Assembly (NCBI GenBank): GCA_937923265.1 | Contig: CALAJY010000053.1 | Coordinates: 43,878-107,877, forward strand | DNA: 64,000 bases | DNA from: an uncultured Tissierellia bacterium | Lineage (GTDB): Bacteria; Bacillota; Clostridia; Tissierellales; Peptoniphilaceae | Direction of reading: 5' to 3' | Shown here: positions 1 through 8,520 of the stretch, piece by piece | Position numbering within the stretch: the first letter of the stretch is position 1 | How the letters are laid out: each line of letters begins with the position of its first letter | Position numbers and translations under genes: made by a program | Notes under the pieces: model-generated | The model's database searches: none | Told to the model about the DNA's origin: nothing | Seen by the model: the letters and a program-made list of their open reading frames with translations, nothing else

Positions 1-118
1 GTCCCAGTTGCTTACTCATTCTCTCGTCCTTTCAATCTCTGCGCTCCTCCGGCGGACAGCTTTCTCCCTCCCCCACAAAACGCCGCAGATAGAGAGTCAA
101 AGGGGGCAGAAGGAGAAG

Positions 119-574
119 TTAGATGAGAATCCCAATGAACCCCGTGCTCACGGAAGCCAATACAAAGGCAACCGCTCCCGGAGCCCGAAAACCAAAGAAG
201 TGGATCATGACCCAGGCGGCGATGCCGGCAAAGACCCGGCCCACCACCATGGCTCCCACCAAGGCCAGATAGACGTTCCCATGCCAGCGAACGGAGAAAA
301 GCCCCGAAAAGTACCCGTAGGCCGCCAGCTCCGTCATCATGATGGGAAGCATGGGAAACAGCGGGGGCATTCCCGTGAGAAGGGAACTCAAAAAGGGAGT
401 GGCGATGCCAAGAAGCACCCCCGCAAAGGGCCCTAAGAGCAGGCCTCCCAGTAAGACGGGAAGATGCATGGGTAAAAAGCCCGGTCCCCCCATTCCAAAG
501 GTATGGAAAGCCATGGGCAAGAGAACTCCCATCGCCAAGAAAAGCGCAGAAAAGCTTAATTTTTTTCCTGTCAT
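119..574 (-). CDS. ECF transporter S component, C-terminus cut by an in-frame stop
   Basis: Membrane substrate-binding (S) subunit of an energy-coupling-factor vitamin importer. The 151-residue product is very hydrophobic, with about five membrane segments and the family-typical LPMHLPVLLGG and LTGMPPLFPM stretches. It would dock on a shared EcfA/EcfT module encoded elsewhere; its vitamin is not identifiable. The reading frame ends at TAA (119-121) right after GILI, where relatives usually have Gln. Past the stop the same frame continues LLLLPPLTLYLRRF, which looks like the missing last helix and its positive end. A C-to-T change (CAA to TAA) therefore probably shortened the protein. The same frame stays open to the window edge, and an ATG at 17-19 preceded by AAAGGA may start another gene. 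Family is fairly sure; whether it still works is unknown. Confidence 0.75.
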   Translation of the reverse strand: MTGKKLSFSALFLAMGVLLPMAFHTFGMGGPGFLPMHLPVLLGGLLLGPFAGVLLGIATPFLSSLLTGMPPLFPMLPIMMTELAAYGYFSGLFSVRWHGNVYLALVGAMVVGRVFAGIAAWVMIHFFGFRAPGAVAFVLASVSTGFIGILI

Positions 575-650
575 AAGATACCTTCCTATTCTACAAAAAA
601 TCCCCGGAAAATCTGTGAGGTCACCGACAGATTTTTCTTCCTTTCTCTAT

Positions 651-707
651 GATAAAATATTTTGATAAAATATTTTTCAGCAAACCATGTCGAAATCATG
701 TCGAAAT
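651..707. repeat. Two adjacent tandem duplications in the leader of the DUF1893 gene
   Basis: GATAAAATATTTT occurs twice head to tail (651-663, 664-676), followed by CATGTCGAAAT twice (686-696, 697-707). They fill the space just upstream of the ribosome site at 712-718. The AT-rich units could contain the promoter -10 region. Nothing else is recognised between 575 and 722 except a hairpin at about 608-636. Confidence 0.6.
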
Positions 708-722
708 AAAGAAGGAGTAAGC

Positions 723-1181
723 ATGCAAAATCAACTGGAAATCGCCATTGAGGGTCTGCAGACCCATAAGGTGGTTCTTGTAAAAAACGGAAAAATCGTG
801 GACGCCCAAGAGGGAAGGGGACTTGAGCCCCTTTTCCGACTTCTTTCCAAGAACTCCCTCGAAGGAGCCAGCCTCGCCGACCGGGTCATCGGTTCCGCAG
901 CGGCGCTGTTGCTGGCACCGACAGGGGTAAAAGAAGTCTATGGGAAGGTCCTCTCCCGTGGCGCAAAGGAGCGCCTGGAGCAAGCCAACATCCGGGTCCA
1001 TGGGGGAAAACTCGTGGACCGCATCCTCAATCGCCGGGGCGATGACCTCTGTCCCATGGAGAAAATGGCGCTTGCCGCAGAAGACCGGGAGGATTTTCTG
1101 AAACGCTTTCAGGCATTTCGGAAGCAAGCGGCTTCTAGTCCCAAAGATCCTTCGCCGTCTCCAGATGAGAAATCACTTTAA
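723..1181 (+). CDS. DUF1893 domain protein
   Basis: A 152-residue soluble protein of the DUF1893 family, whose known structure (TM1506) has a cytidine-deaminase-like fold; no activity is established. The N-terminal 110 residues carry the domain, including the VVLVKNGKIV strand and the DRVIGSAAALLL helix, which corresponds to the deaminase metal-site region. The C-terminal 25 residues are Lys/Ser/Pro-rich and probably disordered. The start is taken at 723 because AAGGAG lies seven bases before it; an earlier in-frame ATG at 687 has no ribosome site. The 3' end overlaps the convergent aldo/keto reductase gene by 47 bases. Confidence 0.75.
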   Translation: MQNQLEIAIEGLQTHKVVLVKNGKIVDAQEGRGLEPLFRLLSKNSLEGASLADRVIGSAAALLLAPTGVKEVYGKVLSRGAKERLEQANIRVHGGKLVDRILNRRGDDLCPMEKMALAAEDREDFLKRFQAFRKQAASSPKDPSPSPDEKSL

Positions 1182-2226
1182 TCTCCTGCGGACAGACCGA
1201 CTCACATTGACCACAGGCGATGCAGTCTTGTGCACGTCCATGCCCTTCAATCGCCTCCTCATAGGCGCTCTTTGCCCGGGGATCATGGAACACTTTTTCC
1301 TTATTGATGGCGGAGAGGATGCGGGGAATATAGATTTTTTGAGGACACCCCTCCACACAGTACTCACAGGCGGTGCAGGGAATCATGTCCTTGGAATGAA
1401 CGATCTCCCGAACGCGAAGGAGCGCCGCCTCTTCCTCCTTGGTCAAGGGTTTGGGCTCCTTCATCAACGCCGTGTTCTCTTCCATCTGCACGGTGTTGCT
1501 CATGCCGCTCAGGATCATTTTCACCCGAGGAAAACCTGCCACAAATCGAAGGGCCAGCGCCGCCGGAGAGTCCGTGTCCAACTCCCTTAACACATCCTGG
1601 GCTTCCTTGGGCAGATTGACCAGGTTCCCCCCTTTGATGGGCTCCATGACGATCACCGGCTTATCGTGCTTCTCACAGACGGCAAAATTGGCCGCACTTT
1701 GCACCTCGGGATCATCATAGTCCAGGTAATTAAATTGCAGCTGGACGTATTCAATGTGGGGTTGCTCCGTGAGAATCCGATCGAGCACATCGGCCTTGTC
1801 ATGAAAACTCAGCCCAATGTGCTTCACCCGACCTTCCTTTTTAAACTGCTTCACCGCCTCAAAGACGCCCCAGTCTTTGTGGGTCTGATAGGATTCCTTA
1901 TCCAAAGAGTGGTGAAGATAGTAGTCAAAATACGTTACCCCGCAGCGTTTTAACTGATTTTCAAAAAAGGGGACCACATCGTCCCTTCCCTTGGCCAGAA
2001 ACGAGGAAAACTTATCGGTTAACGTGTAGGCCCCCCGGGGGTAGCGGTCTGTTAAGCATTCCTTGACGGCTAATTCGCTCTGCTTGGAAATATAGCCATG
2101 AGCGGTGTCGAAATAGGTGTATCCTCCCTCGATGAAGTGGTCCACCATTTTCTTCGTCTGCGCAATATCCACCTTATCGCCCAGCATGGACAGGCGCATC
2201 ATGCCGAATCCTAATCTCTGTACCAT
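1135..2226 (-). CDS. Aldo/keto reductase with C-terminal ferredoxin-type 4Fe-4S domain
   Basis: NADPH-type aldo/keto reductase fold (about residues 1-270, with a DTAHGY active-site region carrying the catalytic Asp and Tyr) joined to a C-terminal dicluster ferredoxin-like domain. Two cysteine sets are visible: CTACEYCVEGCP and CIACGQCESVCP. This class is common in anaerobic Clostridia and is thought to take electrons from ferredoxin; the substrate is unknown. The start is the ATG at 2226, preceded by AGAGGAGGCAAC. An upstream in-frame ATG would add ten poorly conserved residues. The gene stands alone, convergent with the DUF1893 gene and divergent from the LysR gene, which may regulate it. 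Confidence 0.85.
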   Translation of the reverse strand: MVQRLGFGMMRLSMLGDKVDIAQTKKMVDHFIEGGYTYFDTAHGYISKQSELAVKECLTDRYPRGAYTLTDKFSSFLAKGRDDVVPFFENQLKRCGVTYFDYYLHHSLDKESYQTHKDWGVFEAVKQFKKEGRVKHIGLSFHDKADVLDRILTEQPHIEYVQLQFNYLDYDDPEVQSAANFAVCEKHDKPVIVMEPIKGGNLVNLPKEAQDVLRELDTDSPAALALRFVAGFPRVKMILSGMSNTVQMEENTALMKEPKPLTKEEEAALLRVREIVHSKDMIPCTACEYCVEGCPQKIYIPRILSAINKEKVFHDPRAKSAYEEAIEGHGRAQDCIACGQCESVCPQEIKVISHLETAKDLWD

Positions 2227-2424
2227 GTTGCCTCCTCTGTCATTCTTCTCACTCATGATTCCGGCTTCTCAACCGGGAATCGATTTCTCTCTTAGTATTG
2301 TAGTATATGCGGGACTTTCCCTTCAAGAACGTTCGGTATATCCCAGCCGCCCTTTTCATTCCCAGGGAGTTCCCAGGATTCGGGAAGTATGGTAGGCTGA
2401 AAATAAACATCCGAGGAGGGAAAC

Positions 2425-3339
2425 ATGCAGCTCAAAGAATTGGAATCCTTAATTGCGGTGGTAGAATGCCGAAGCTTCTCCGAAGCTGCCCTGCAGCTTC
2501 AACGGTCCCAGCCGACCATCAGTACGCATATCAATCTCATGGAAAAGGAGTTTCACCGTAAACTGGTGATCCGGTCCACAAAGCAGCTGGAGATCACCCC
2601 TTACGGAGTGGAGCTCTATCACTTTGCGGTAAATACCCTGAATCAGGTGGAGGCGTTGAAAAGTCGCTGGGAGGATCAGGGGAACCGGCCCATCACAATC
2701 GGCGCTTCCACCATTCCCTGCAGTTACTTTCTCCCAAGGATTCTCTCCACCTATACAAAGGAGCGAACTTCGGTTACTTTCACGATTAAGCAGGGAGATT
2801 CCGAGGAGGTCATCTCCTGGATGCAAAACCAGCTCTTCGATGTCGGCTTTATCGGTCGTTACTATGAAGATGACCTCCTGATGGCGGAACCCTTTGCTCA
2901 GGATGAATTGGTGGTGATCACGCCAAACAGCCCAAGGGAGCAAAACTATCCCGCCGGTGTGCCCCTATCCCCCGTCCGCCTCCTCTCCCATCCCATGATC
3001 CTGCGGGAGCTGGGAAGCGCCAGTGGGAAGATTGCTCAGGAGCTCTTCCGGACGCTCCGTATTTCGGAATCCAAGATTCAGGTCGCCGCAAGGGTGAACA
3101 ATGAGGAAACCATAAAAAATTTAGTGGCTGCGGGAATGGGAATTGCCATTATTTCCAAAGCGGCCGCCTTGAACTTTGTGCAGGCGGGCCGTCTGCTCAC
3201 TTTTCCCCTTCCACGTGAGCTGGGAAAGCGAAATCTCTATTTGCTTCGCTCCAAGGGCGAGATGCCAAACCATGTAAGGCAGTTTACCGAATGGATTTCC
3301 AAGGAAATCTTCTCTCCGGAGCAAGCGGAAAATATTTGA
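2425..3339 (+). CDS. LysR-family transcriptional regulator
   Basis: 304 residues, the usual length for LysR regulators. The N-terminal winged helix-turn-helix (residues 1-60) contains SFSEAALQLQRSQPTIS, followed by a linker helix and a periplasmic-binding-like effector domain with the TIGASTIPCSYFLPRIL first strand. The ribosome site CGAGGAGGG precedes the ATG. It lies divergent to the Fe-S aldo/keto reductase and directly upstream of the glycine reductase promoter, so either could be its target. It resembles the second LysR gene at 11221 in size and organisation. The effector is unknown. Confidence 0.88.
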   Translation: MQLKELESLIAVVECRSFSEAALQLQRSQPTISTHINLMEKEFHRKLVIRSTKQLEITPYGVELYHFAVNTLNQVEALKSRWEDQGNRPITIGASTIPCSYFLPRILSTYTKERTSVTFTIKQGDSEEVISWMQNQLFDVGFIGRYYEDDLLMAEPFAQDELVVITPNSPREQNYPAGVPLSPVRLLSHPMILRELGSASGKIAQELFRTLRISESKIQVAARVNNEETIKNLVAAGMGIAIISKAAALNFVQAGRLLTFPLPRELGKRNLYLLRSKGEMPNHVRQFTEWISKEIFSPEQAENI

Positions 3340-3369
3340 TTTTTTGATAAACAATATTCTAGTTTTTTA

Positions 3370-3398
3370 TTGACAATAAAGTAACTTTGTCGTATCCT
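3370..3398 (+). promoter_or_regulatory. Housekeeping-type promoter of the glycine reductase operon
   Basis: A perfect -35 TTGACA (3370-3375), a 17-base spacer, and TATCCT (3393-3398) as -10. It sits about 25 bases upstream of the glycine aptamer, as expected for the start of a riboswitch leader. Confidence 0.75.
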
Positions 3399-3418
3399 AT
3401 CCATGTAACATTCTTAAT

Positions 3419-3508
3419 AAGGACTGTCTGGAGATCTCGGATGAGAACCGAAGGGACAAGCAGAAGTAGCCGACTTTCTGCGAACTTCTCAGGTACAATA
3501 CGGACTGT
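3419..3508 (+). promoter_or_regulatory. Glycine riboswitch (single aptamer)
   Basis: The leader carries the conserved glycine-aptamer blocks in order: CTGGAGA, then ACCGAAGGGACAAGC, then CTTCTCAGGTACAATACGGAC. The variable helix AGCAGAAGT...ACTTTCTGC lies between the last two. Only one aptamer is visible, not the common tandem pair. A strong terminator follows within 25 bases. Glycine riboswitches upstream of catabolic genes usually act as ON switches, which fits a glycine-consuming pathway. Confidence 0.9.
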
Positions 3509-3531
3509 TCTGTAAACTCTGAAGTGGCAGG

Positions 3532-3570
3532 GCGACAGAGGAAAGGCAAACCTTTCCTCTGTCGCTTTTT
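3532..3570 (+). terminator. Riboswitch expression-platform terminator
   Basis: A perfect 15-bp stem (GCGACAGAGGAAAGG with its complement), loop CAAA, then TTTTT. It lies between the glycine aptamer and grdX and would stop the operon transcript unless glycine binding prevents its folding. Confidence 0.9.
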
Positions 3571-3594
3571 ATTTGGCAGTAAGGACGAATAAAG

Positions 3595-3960
3595 ATGTTT
3601 TTTTTGATCACCAACAATCCAAAATTTCTCGATTGGCCGCACGGGAAAGTTCTCTATAAAGAGGAAGCCTATTTGGATGTTTTTCTTCGGGCTCGCAATT
3701 ATGTCCAGAAGAACTACAAACTCATGACCCATCCCCTCTATGGAAACTTCACGCCAAACGCAACCCCCTTTCGGACCATTTGCCTGACGGAGGGATCAAA
3801 ATTTGACATGGACTCGGAAACCTTAATGGAGCTGGCCATTGAGAAAGTGAAACGCATTTTGGAGATGGATCGAAGAAAGATCCTGCCCCAATCGGTGGTG
3901 GACGACTACGCCTTTATCGACTACACGCTCATCACCGAAGCTTTACAACCATATTTATAG
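3595..3960 (+). CDS. grdX: GrdX family protein
   Basis: A 121-residue soluble protein of the GrdX family, found as the first gene of glycine reductase operons in amino-acid-fermenting Clostridia. Its biochemical role is not established. The N-terminus MFFLITNNP and the ITEALQPYL end fit the family. The start is set by AAGGAC eight bases upstream. It is the first gene after the glycine riboswitch and 16 bases before trxB. Confidence 0.88.
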   Translation: MFFLITNNPKFLDWPHGKVLYKEEAYLDVFLRARNYVQKNYKLMTHPLYGNFTPNATPFRTICLTEGSKFDMDSETLMELAIEKVKRILEMDRRKILPQSVVDDYAFIDYTLITEALQPYL

Positions 3961-3976
3961 TATAGGAGGAAGCAGT

Positions 3977-4921
3977 ATGTATGATTTAGCAATCATCGGT
4001 GCCGGTCCCGGCGGACTCGCAGCCGGCTTGTATGCCGGCCGTGCCCGTCTGAAGACGGTGATTCTCGAATGCGATGCTGTGGGTGGACAGATCATGACCA
4101 CGGCAAACATTGAAAATTACCCGGGCGGTATTGTCGATGCGAAGGAATCCGGCCCCTCTCTGATGGAGAGAATGCACAAGCAGGCCGAGAGCTTCAACTG
4201 CGAAATCAAGAAGGCGAAGGTCGTGGATGTGGACCTAACGTCCAATCCCAAGAAGCTCACGCTGGACAACGGCGAAACCATTGAAGCGGTTGGTGTCATC
4301 ATTGCAACGGGAGCCAACCCCAACAAGCTCAAGGTTCCCGGAGAAAAGGAATTCACGGGCAAGGGCGTTTCCTATTGTGCCACCTGTGATGCGGACTTTT
4401 TTGAAGGCTTTGAGATCTTCGTCGTCGGCGGTGGAAACACTGCGGTTGAGGAGGCCACCTATCTTTCCGACTTTGCTCGCAAGGTGAATATCGTCGTGCG
4501 TCGTGACGTTCTCCGAGCGGACCAGATCGTAAAAGAGCGGGCGGAAGCCAAAGAGAATATCGAATTCCTGTATAAAACCTCCATCACGGAGATTAAGGGA
4601 GAAGGACTTCTGCAGAGCGTGATTTTAAGGGATAACGAAACGGGAGAAACCCGGGAGTACCACTGCGATGAGGATGACGGTCTGATGGGCGTCTTTGTTT
4701 TCGTCGGTATCCATCCCAACACCGAGCTCTTTGAAGGCAAGTTGGAATTGACCGAAGACGGCTATATTCCCACGAGCCCCAAGATGGAAACCAACATTCC
4801 TTTGGTCTATGCCGTGGGTGACGTAAGGGATACGGTACTAAGACAGGTTATTACGGCAGCTAGCGATGGTGCTATTGCCGCATATAATATTGATAAAGAT
4901 ATCAAGGCACTACGGAAGTAA
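3977..4921 (+). CDS. trxB: Thioredoxin reductase of the glycine reductase system
   Basis: 314-residue FAD-dependent thioredoxin reductase. The FAD-binding GAGPGGLAAGLYAG is at the N-terminus, the redox-active CATC disulfide is at residues 134-137, and the NADPH-binding GGGNTAVEEA follows. YAVGDVRD near the C-terminus is the second FAD site. It regenerates the adjacent thioredoxin, which supplies electrons to the selenoprotein GrdA. Length and domain order are normal. The ribosome site AGGAGGAAGCAGT precedes the ATG. It is co-transcribed with grdX and trxA. Confidence 0.95.
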   Translation: MYDLAIIGAGPGGLAAGLYAGRARLKTVILECDAVGGQIMTTANIENYPGGIVDAKESGPSLMERMHKQAESFNCEIKKAKVVDVDLTSNPKKLTLDNGETIEAVGVIIATGANPNKLKVPGEKEFTGKGVSYCATCDADFFEGFEIFVVGGGNTAVEEATYLSDFARKVNIVVRRDVLRADQIVKERAEAKENIEFLYKTSITEIKGEGLLQSVILRDNETGETREYHCDEDDGLMGVFVFVGIHPNTELFEGKLELTEDGYIPTSPKMETNIPLVYAVGDVRDTVLRQVITAASDGAIAAYNIDKDIKALRK

Positions 4922-4932
4922 AGGAGGATCTC

Positions 4933-5253
4933 ATGATTGAACTGGACAAGAAGAACTTTGATGAGGAAATCACGGAATACAAGGGCCTGGCTTTTGTTGA
5001 CTATTGGTCTCAATCCTGTGAGCCCTGCAAGGCACTTCGCCCGGACATCGAGAAACTGGCAGAGAAATACGGCGACAAGATCAAATTTGCAAGCTTTGAC
5101 ATTGCAAAGGGTCGTCGTGTAGCAATCAAACAGGGTGTGCTCGGCCTTCCCACACTCATTGTTTACAAGGATGGAGAGAAGCAGGAAGAGATTAATGCCG
5201 ATAATGCAAATGTAGAGCATATCGAAGAAGTTTTGAAGAAGTTCTACGCATAA
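4933..5253 (+). CDS. trxA: Thioredoxin of the glycine reductase system
   Basis: 106-residue thioredoxin with active site CEPC at residues 29-32 in place of the usual WCGPC. Departures from the WCGPC motif are typical of thioredoxins embedded in glycine reductase operons. It passes electrons from TrxB to the oxidised GrdA selenoprotein. The cis-proline segment LGLPTLIVY is present. It lies 11 bases after trxB and 18 before grdE, in one operon. Confidence 0.93.
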   Translation: MIELDKKNFDEEITEYKGLAFVDYWSQSCEPCKALRPDIEKLAEKYGDKIKFASFDIAKGRRVAIKQGVLGLPTLIVYKDGEKQEEINADNANVEHIEEVLKKFYA

Positions 5254-5271
5254 GGCGGAAAGAGAGGAACT

Positions 5272-6561
5272 ATGCGACTTGAATTAGGTGAAATCGCCAT
5301 CTCCGATATTAAATTTGCCGATGAGTCCAAGATTGACCAAGGCGTTTTGTATCTGAAGAAGGACGATTTGATTGCGGCATCCGAAATTGAAGAAGATGAG
5401 TATCTGGAATCCATCGATTTCGATATCACTCATCCCGGAGACAGTGTCCGCATCACACCGGTCAAAGACGTGAATGAGCCACGCGTCAAAGTAGAAGGCG
5501 GCGAAATGTTCCCAGGCGTTCTGGGAAAAGTAGATCCCGTGGGTTCCGGTAAGACCATCGCTCTGAAGGGCATGGCTGTCGTAACCACCGGTAAAATCGT
5601 CGGCTTCCAGGAGGGCATTATCGATATGTCCGGTCCCGGTGCAGAGTACACGCCCTTTTCCAAGTTGGTCAACCTGGTTGTAACCGTGGAACCGAAAGAA
5701 GGAATCAAGCAACATCAGCATGAGCATTCGGTAAGAATGGTCGGCTTAAAGATTACCCGTTTCATCGGCAACCTGGCAAAAGACCTGGAACCAGAGAAGA
5801 GCACGGTTTATGAGACCAAGCCCCTGCAGGAGCAGCTGAAGGAATATCCCGACCTGCCCACAGTCGCTTACGTATACATGCTGCAGACCCAAGGTTTGCT
5901 CCATGATACCTATGTCTACGGTGTCGATGCGAAGAAGATCATCCCGACCTTCCTCTACCCCACCGAAGTCATGGACGGTGCGATCATCTCAGGAAACTGC
6001 GTGTCCGCATGCGACAAAAACCCCACGTACGTCCATCTGAACAATGACGTCATCAAATCCCTCTACGAGGAGCATGGAAAGACCATCAATTTCGTGGGCG
6101 TGATTATCACCAACGAAAACGTCTATCTGATGGACAAGCAGCGCTCTTCGGATATGACCGCAAAATTGGTTGAGTTCCTGGGTGTTGACTCCGTCATCAT
6201 CTCTCAGGAAGGATTCGGTAACCCGGATACCGACCTGATCATGAACTGCACCAAGATTGAGAAGAAGGGTGTCAAAACCGTCATCATCACCGATGAGTAT
6301 GCGGGTCAGGACGGCATGAGCCAGTCTTTGGCAGATGCCGATCCCTTGGCAAATGCCTGTGTGACGGGCGGAAATGCGAATGAGCTGATTGTCCTTCCCA
6401 AGATGGACAAGGTCATCGGTCACATTGACGCCGTAAACACCATCGCCGGTGGTCATGCGGGATCCTTAACGGATGACGGTTCCGTGGAGGTGGAAATCCA
6501 GGCAATCACCGGAGCCACCAACGAGACCGGCTTCAACAAGCTGACCGCTCGCGGTTATTAA
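5272..6561 (+). CDS. grdE: Glycine reductase component B, proprotein giving alpha and beta subunits
   Basis: 429-residue GrdE precursor of the substrate-specific protein B. In this family the chain is cleaved in front of a cysteine that becomes a pyruvoyl group, which binds the amino group of glycine. The matching site here is GNCVSACD, with Cys243 as the predicted pyruvoyl precursor, so products of about 242 and 187 residues are expected. It partners with the selenoprotein GrdB. The gene is full length and starts behind GGAAAGAGAGGA. A 140-base gap without a recognisable gene separates it from grdA. Confidence 0.95.
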   Translation: MRLELGEIAISDIKFADESKIDQGVLYLKKDDLIAASEIEEDEYLESIDFDITHPGDSVRITPVKDVNEPRVKVEGGEMFPGVLGKVDPVGSGKTIALKGMAVVTTGKIVGFQEGIIDMSGPGAEYTPFSKLVNLVVTVEPKEGIKQHQHEHSVRMVGLKITRFIGNLAKDLEPEKSTVYETKPLQEQLKEYPDLPTVAYVYMLQTQGLLHDTYVYGVDAKKIIPTFLYPTEVMDGAIISGNCVSACDKNPTYVHLNNDVIKSLYEEHGKTINFVGVIITNENVYLMDKQRSSDMTAKLVEFLGVDSVIISQEGFGNPDTDLIMNCTKIEKKGVKTVIITDEYAGQDGMSQSLADADPLANACVTGGNANELIVLPKMDKVIGHIDAVNTIAGGHAGSLTDDGSVEVEIQAITGATNETGFNKLTARGY

Positions 6562-6701
6562 TGGAAACTTTTGCTCGAAACGTTGATAAATACCAACTTT
6601 CGGACTACAATCGAGTTGTGGAAGCATTATGTCTCCGGTCAAACGGAAGGTGTAATGAGATGAAAAAGGAACATATAGAAAGGAATTAGGAGGTACTGAG
6701 A

Positions 6702-7184
6702 ATGAGTAATGTACTGGAAAACAAAAAAATCATTATTCTCGGTGACCGTGACGGTATCCCCGGCCCTGCAATCAAGGCCTGTGTAGAGACCGTCCCGAAT
6801 ACCGAAGTAATCTTCTCGGCAACCGAGTGCTTCGTCTGAACGAGCGCCGGCGCCATGGACTTGGAGAACCAGAAACGTGTAAAGGACTTTGCGGAGCAAT
6901 ACGGTCCCGAGAACGTTGTGGTTATTCTGGGTGGCGCAGAGGCGGAGGCTGCAGGTTTAGCAGCTGAGACTTGTATGGCAGGCGACCCGACCTTTGCAGG
7001 TCCTCTTGCAAATGTTGAGTTAGGACTCTTGTGCTATCACGTTGTTGAGGATGATGTCAAAGAACTCTTCGATCCCGATGTGTATGATGAACAGATCGGC
7101 ATGATGGAGATGGTTCTTGATGTAGATGAAATTACTGAAGAAATTTCCGAGATTCGTGAAGAATACTGCAAATTTCTAGACTAG
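6702..7184 (+). CDS. grdA: Glycine reductase complex selenoprotein A (in-frame TGA = Sec46)
   Basis: 160-residue small selenoprotein that carries the carboxymethyl group from protein B to protein C as a selenoether. An in-frame TGA at 6837-6839 is residue 46 in the conserved context CFVUTSAGAMDLE, with Cys43 and Sec46 as the redox pair. Reading TGA as Sec gives one uninterrupted protein from the ATG behind TTAGGAGG. Treating it as a stop would split a highly conserved protein. The bases just after the TGA are GC-rich (GAGCGCCGGCGCC) and could fold into the required SECIS hairpin. selA, selB, selD and tRNA-Sec are all in this window. Confidence 0.97.
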
Positions 7185-7193
7185 AGGTGTCCC

Positions 7194-8504
7194 ATGGAGA
7201 AAATTCGCGTAGTACATTATATTAACCAGTTCTATGCGGGAGTCGGCGGAGAAGAAAAAGCGGATATTGCTCCCTTTATTGCGGAGGAGCTGCCTCCCCT
7301 CTCCCAGCAATTTGCTGCTAAATTGGGTGATGCTTACGAACTTGTGGGAACCGTTGTCTGTGGTGATACCTATTACAACGAGCACATGGACGAAGCGCGT
7401 GAAGAGGTGCTTGAGAAAATCAAGTCCTTCTCCCCTGATTACTTTATTGCAGGACCGGCTTTTAACGCAGGCCGCTATGGCGTTGCCTGCGGAGATATTG
7501 CCAGTGCTGTAAAGAAAACCTTAGGAATTCCGGCAGTGACAGCGATGTATCCGGAAAACCCCGGTGTCGATATGTACAAGAAAGACGTGTACATGATCGA
7601 GACCAAGCCCAGCGCGGTCGGTATGAGAAAGGCCATCAAGGCGGTGGTCAACTTCACCGACAAGTATGCGAAGGGTGAAAAAATCGGATTGCCCGCGGAT
7701 GAAGGCTACATCCCCCAGGGCAAGCGTGTCAATCTGTTCTCGGAAAAGACCGGTTCCCGCCGGGCTGTGGAGATGCTGATTAAGAAGATTAACGATGAGG
7801 AATTCACCACAGAATACCCCATGCCGGACTTCGATCGTGTCGATCCCCAGCCTGCCGTCAAGGATATTACGAAGGCGCGTATCGCTCTCGTTACCTCCGG
7901 TGGTATTGTCCCCAAGGGCAACCCGGACCACATCGAGTCCTCCTCGGCTTCCAAGTACGGCAAGTACTCTCTGGAAGGCTTGGATGACCTGACCCCGGAG
8001 AATTCCGAGACAGCACACGGTGGTTATGACCCGACTTACGCCAATGAAGATGCGGATCGTGTACTCCCATTGGATGTTGTGCGTAAGATGCTGGACGAAG
8101 GAAAAATCGGCTCGTTGCATCCCTATTGGTACGCAACCGTCGGTAACGGAACCTCCATTGCCAATGCAAAGGCCTATGGAGAAGCAATCGGTAAGCAACT
8201 CGTTGAGGATAAGGTTGATGCTGTGATCCTCACCTCCACGTGAGGTACCTGTACACGTTGCGGTGCAACGATGGTAAAGGCAATCGAGGCGCAAGGTATG
8301 CCGGTTGTTCATGTATGTACGATTACTCCAATTTCGCTGACAGTCGGTGCAAACCGTATTGTTCCTGCGATTGCCATCCCGCATCCCCTTGGGGATCCGG
8401 CTCTGACAAAGGAGGAGGAATTCCATTTGCGGTATAAACTGGTTGAGAAGGCTCTCCGTGCTCTTTGCACCGAAGTTGATGGCCAGACCGTATTTGAGGA
8501 TTAA
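7194..8504 (+). CDS. grdB: Glycine reductase component B, selenoprotein gamma subunit (in-frame TGA = Sec350)
   Basis: 436-residue selenoprotein subunit of protein B. The TGA at 8241-8243 is residue 350 in the context ILTSTUGTCTRCGATMV, the expected Sec site of GrdB. The Sec attacks the glycine-derived Schiff base to release ammonia and form the Se-carboxymethyl intermediate. The codons before and after the TGA are in the same frame. The ATG lies 10 bases after grdA. The downstream hairpin supporting recoding is listed separately. Paralogues act on sarcosine or betaine; the partner grdE and the glycine riboswitch favour glycine. Confidence 0.97.
8241..8270 (+). promoter_or_regulatory. Predicted bacterial SECIS element of grdB
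   Basis: Twelve bases after the Sec TGA begins a perfect stem CGTTGC/GCAACG with a GGT apical loop. Bacterial SECIS hairpins bound by SelB lie at about this distance and have a G-U pair of bases in the loop. Geometry and loop are seen directly; SelB binding is inference. Confidence 0.65.
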
Positions 8505-8520
8505 AAGAATAGGAGCTAAG

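Noticed and set aside
608..636. Hairpin AAAATCTGT...ACAGATTTT upstream of the ECF S gene as a vitamin riboswitch
   Set aside because: Too short and without any known aptamer blocks; at most a terminator or leader hairpin.
6837..6839. grdA read as a pseudogene because of an internal TGA
   Set aside because: The codon is the conserved Sec site (CFVUTSAG), and all Sec genes are present in the window.
8241..8243. grdB ending at TGA with a separate downstream gene
   Set aside because: The frame continues with the conserved GTCTRCGAT sequence and a SECIS-like hairpin follows.
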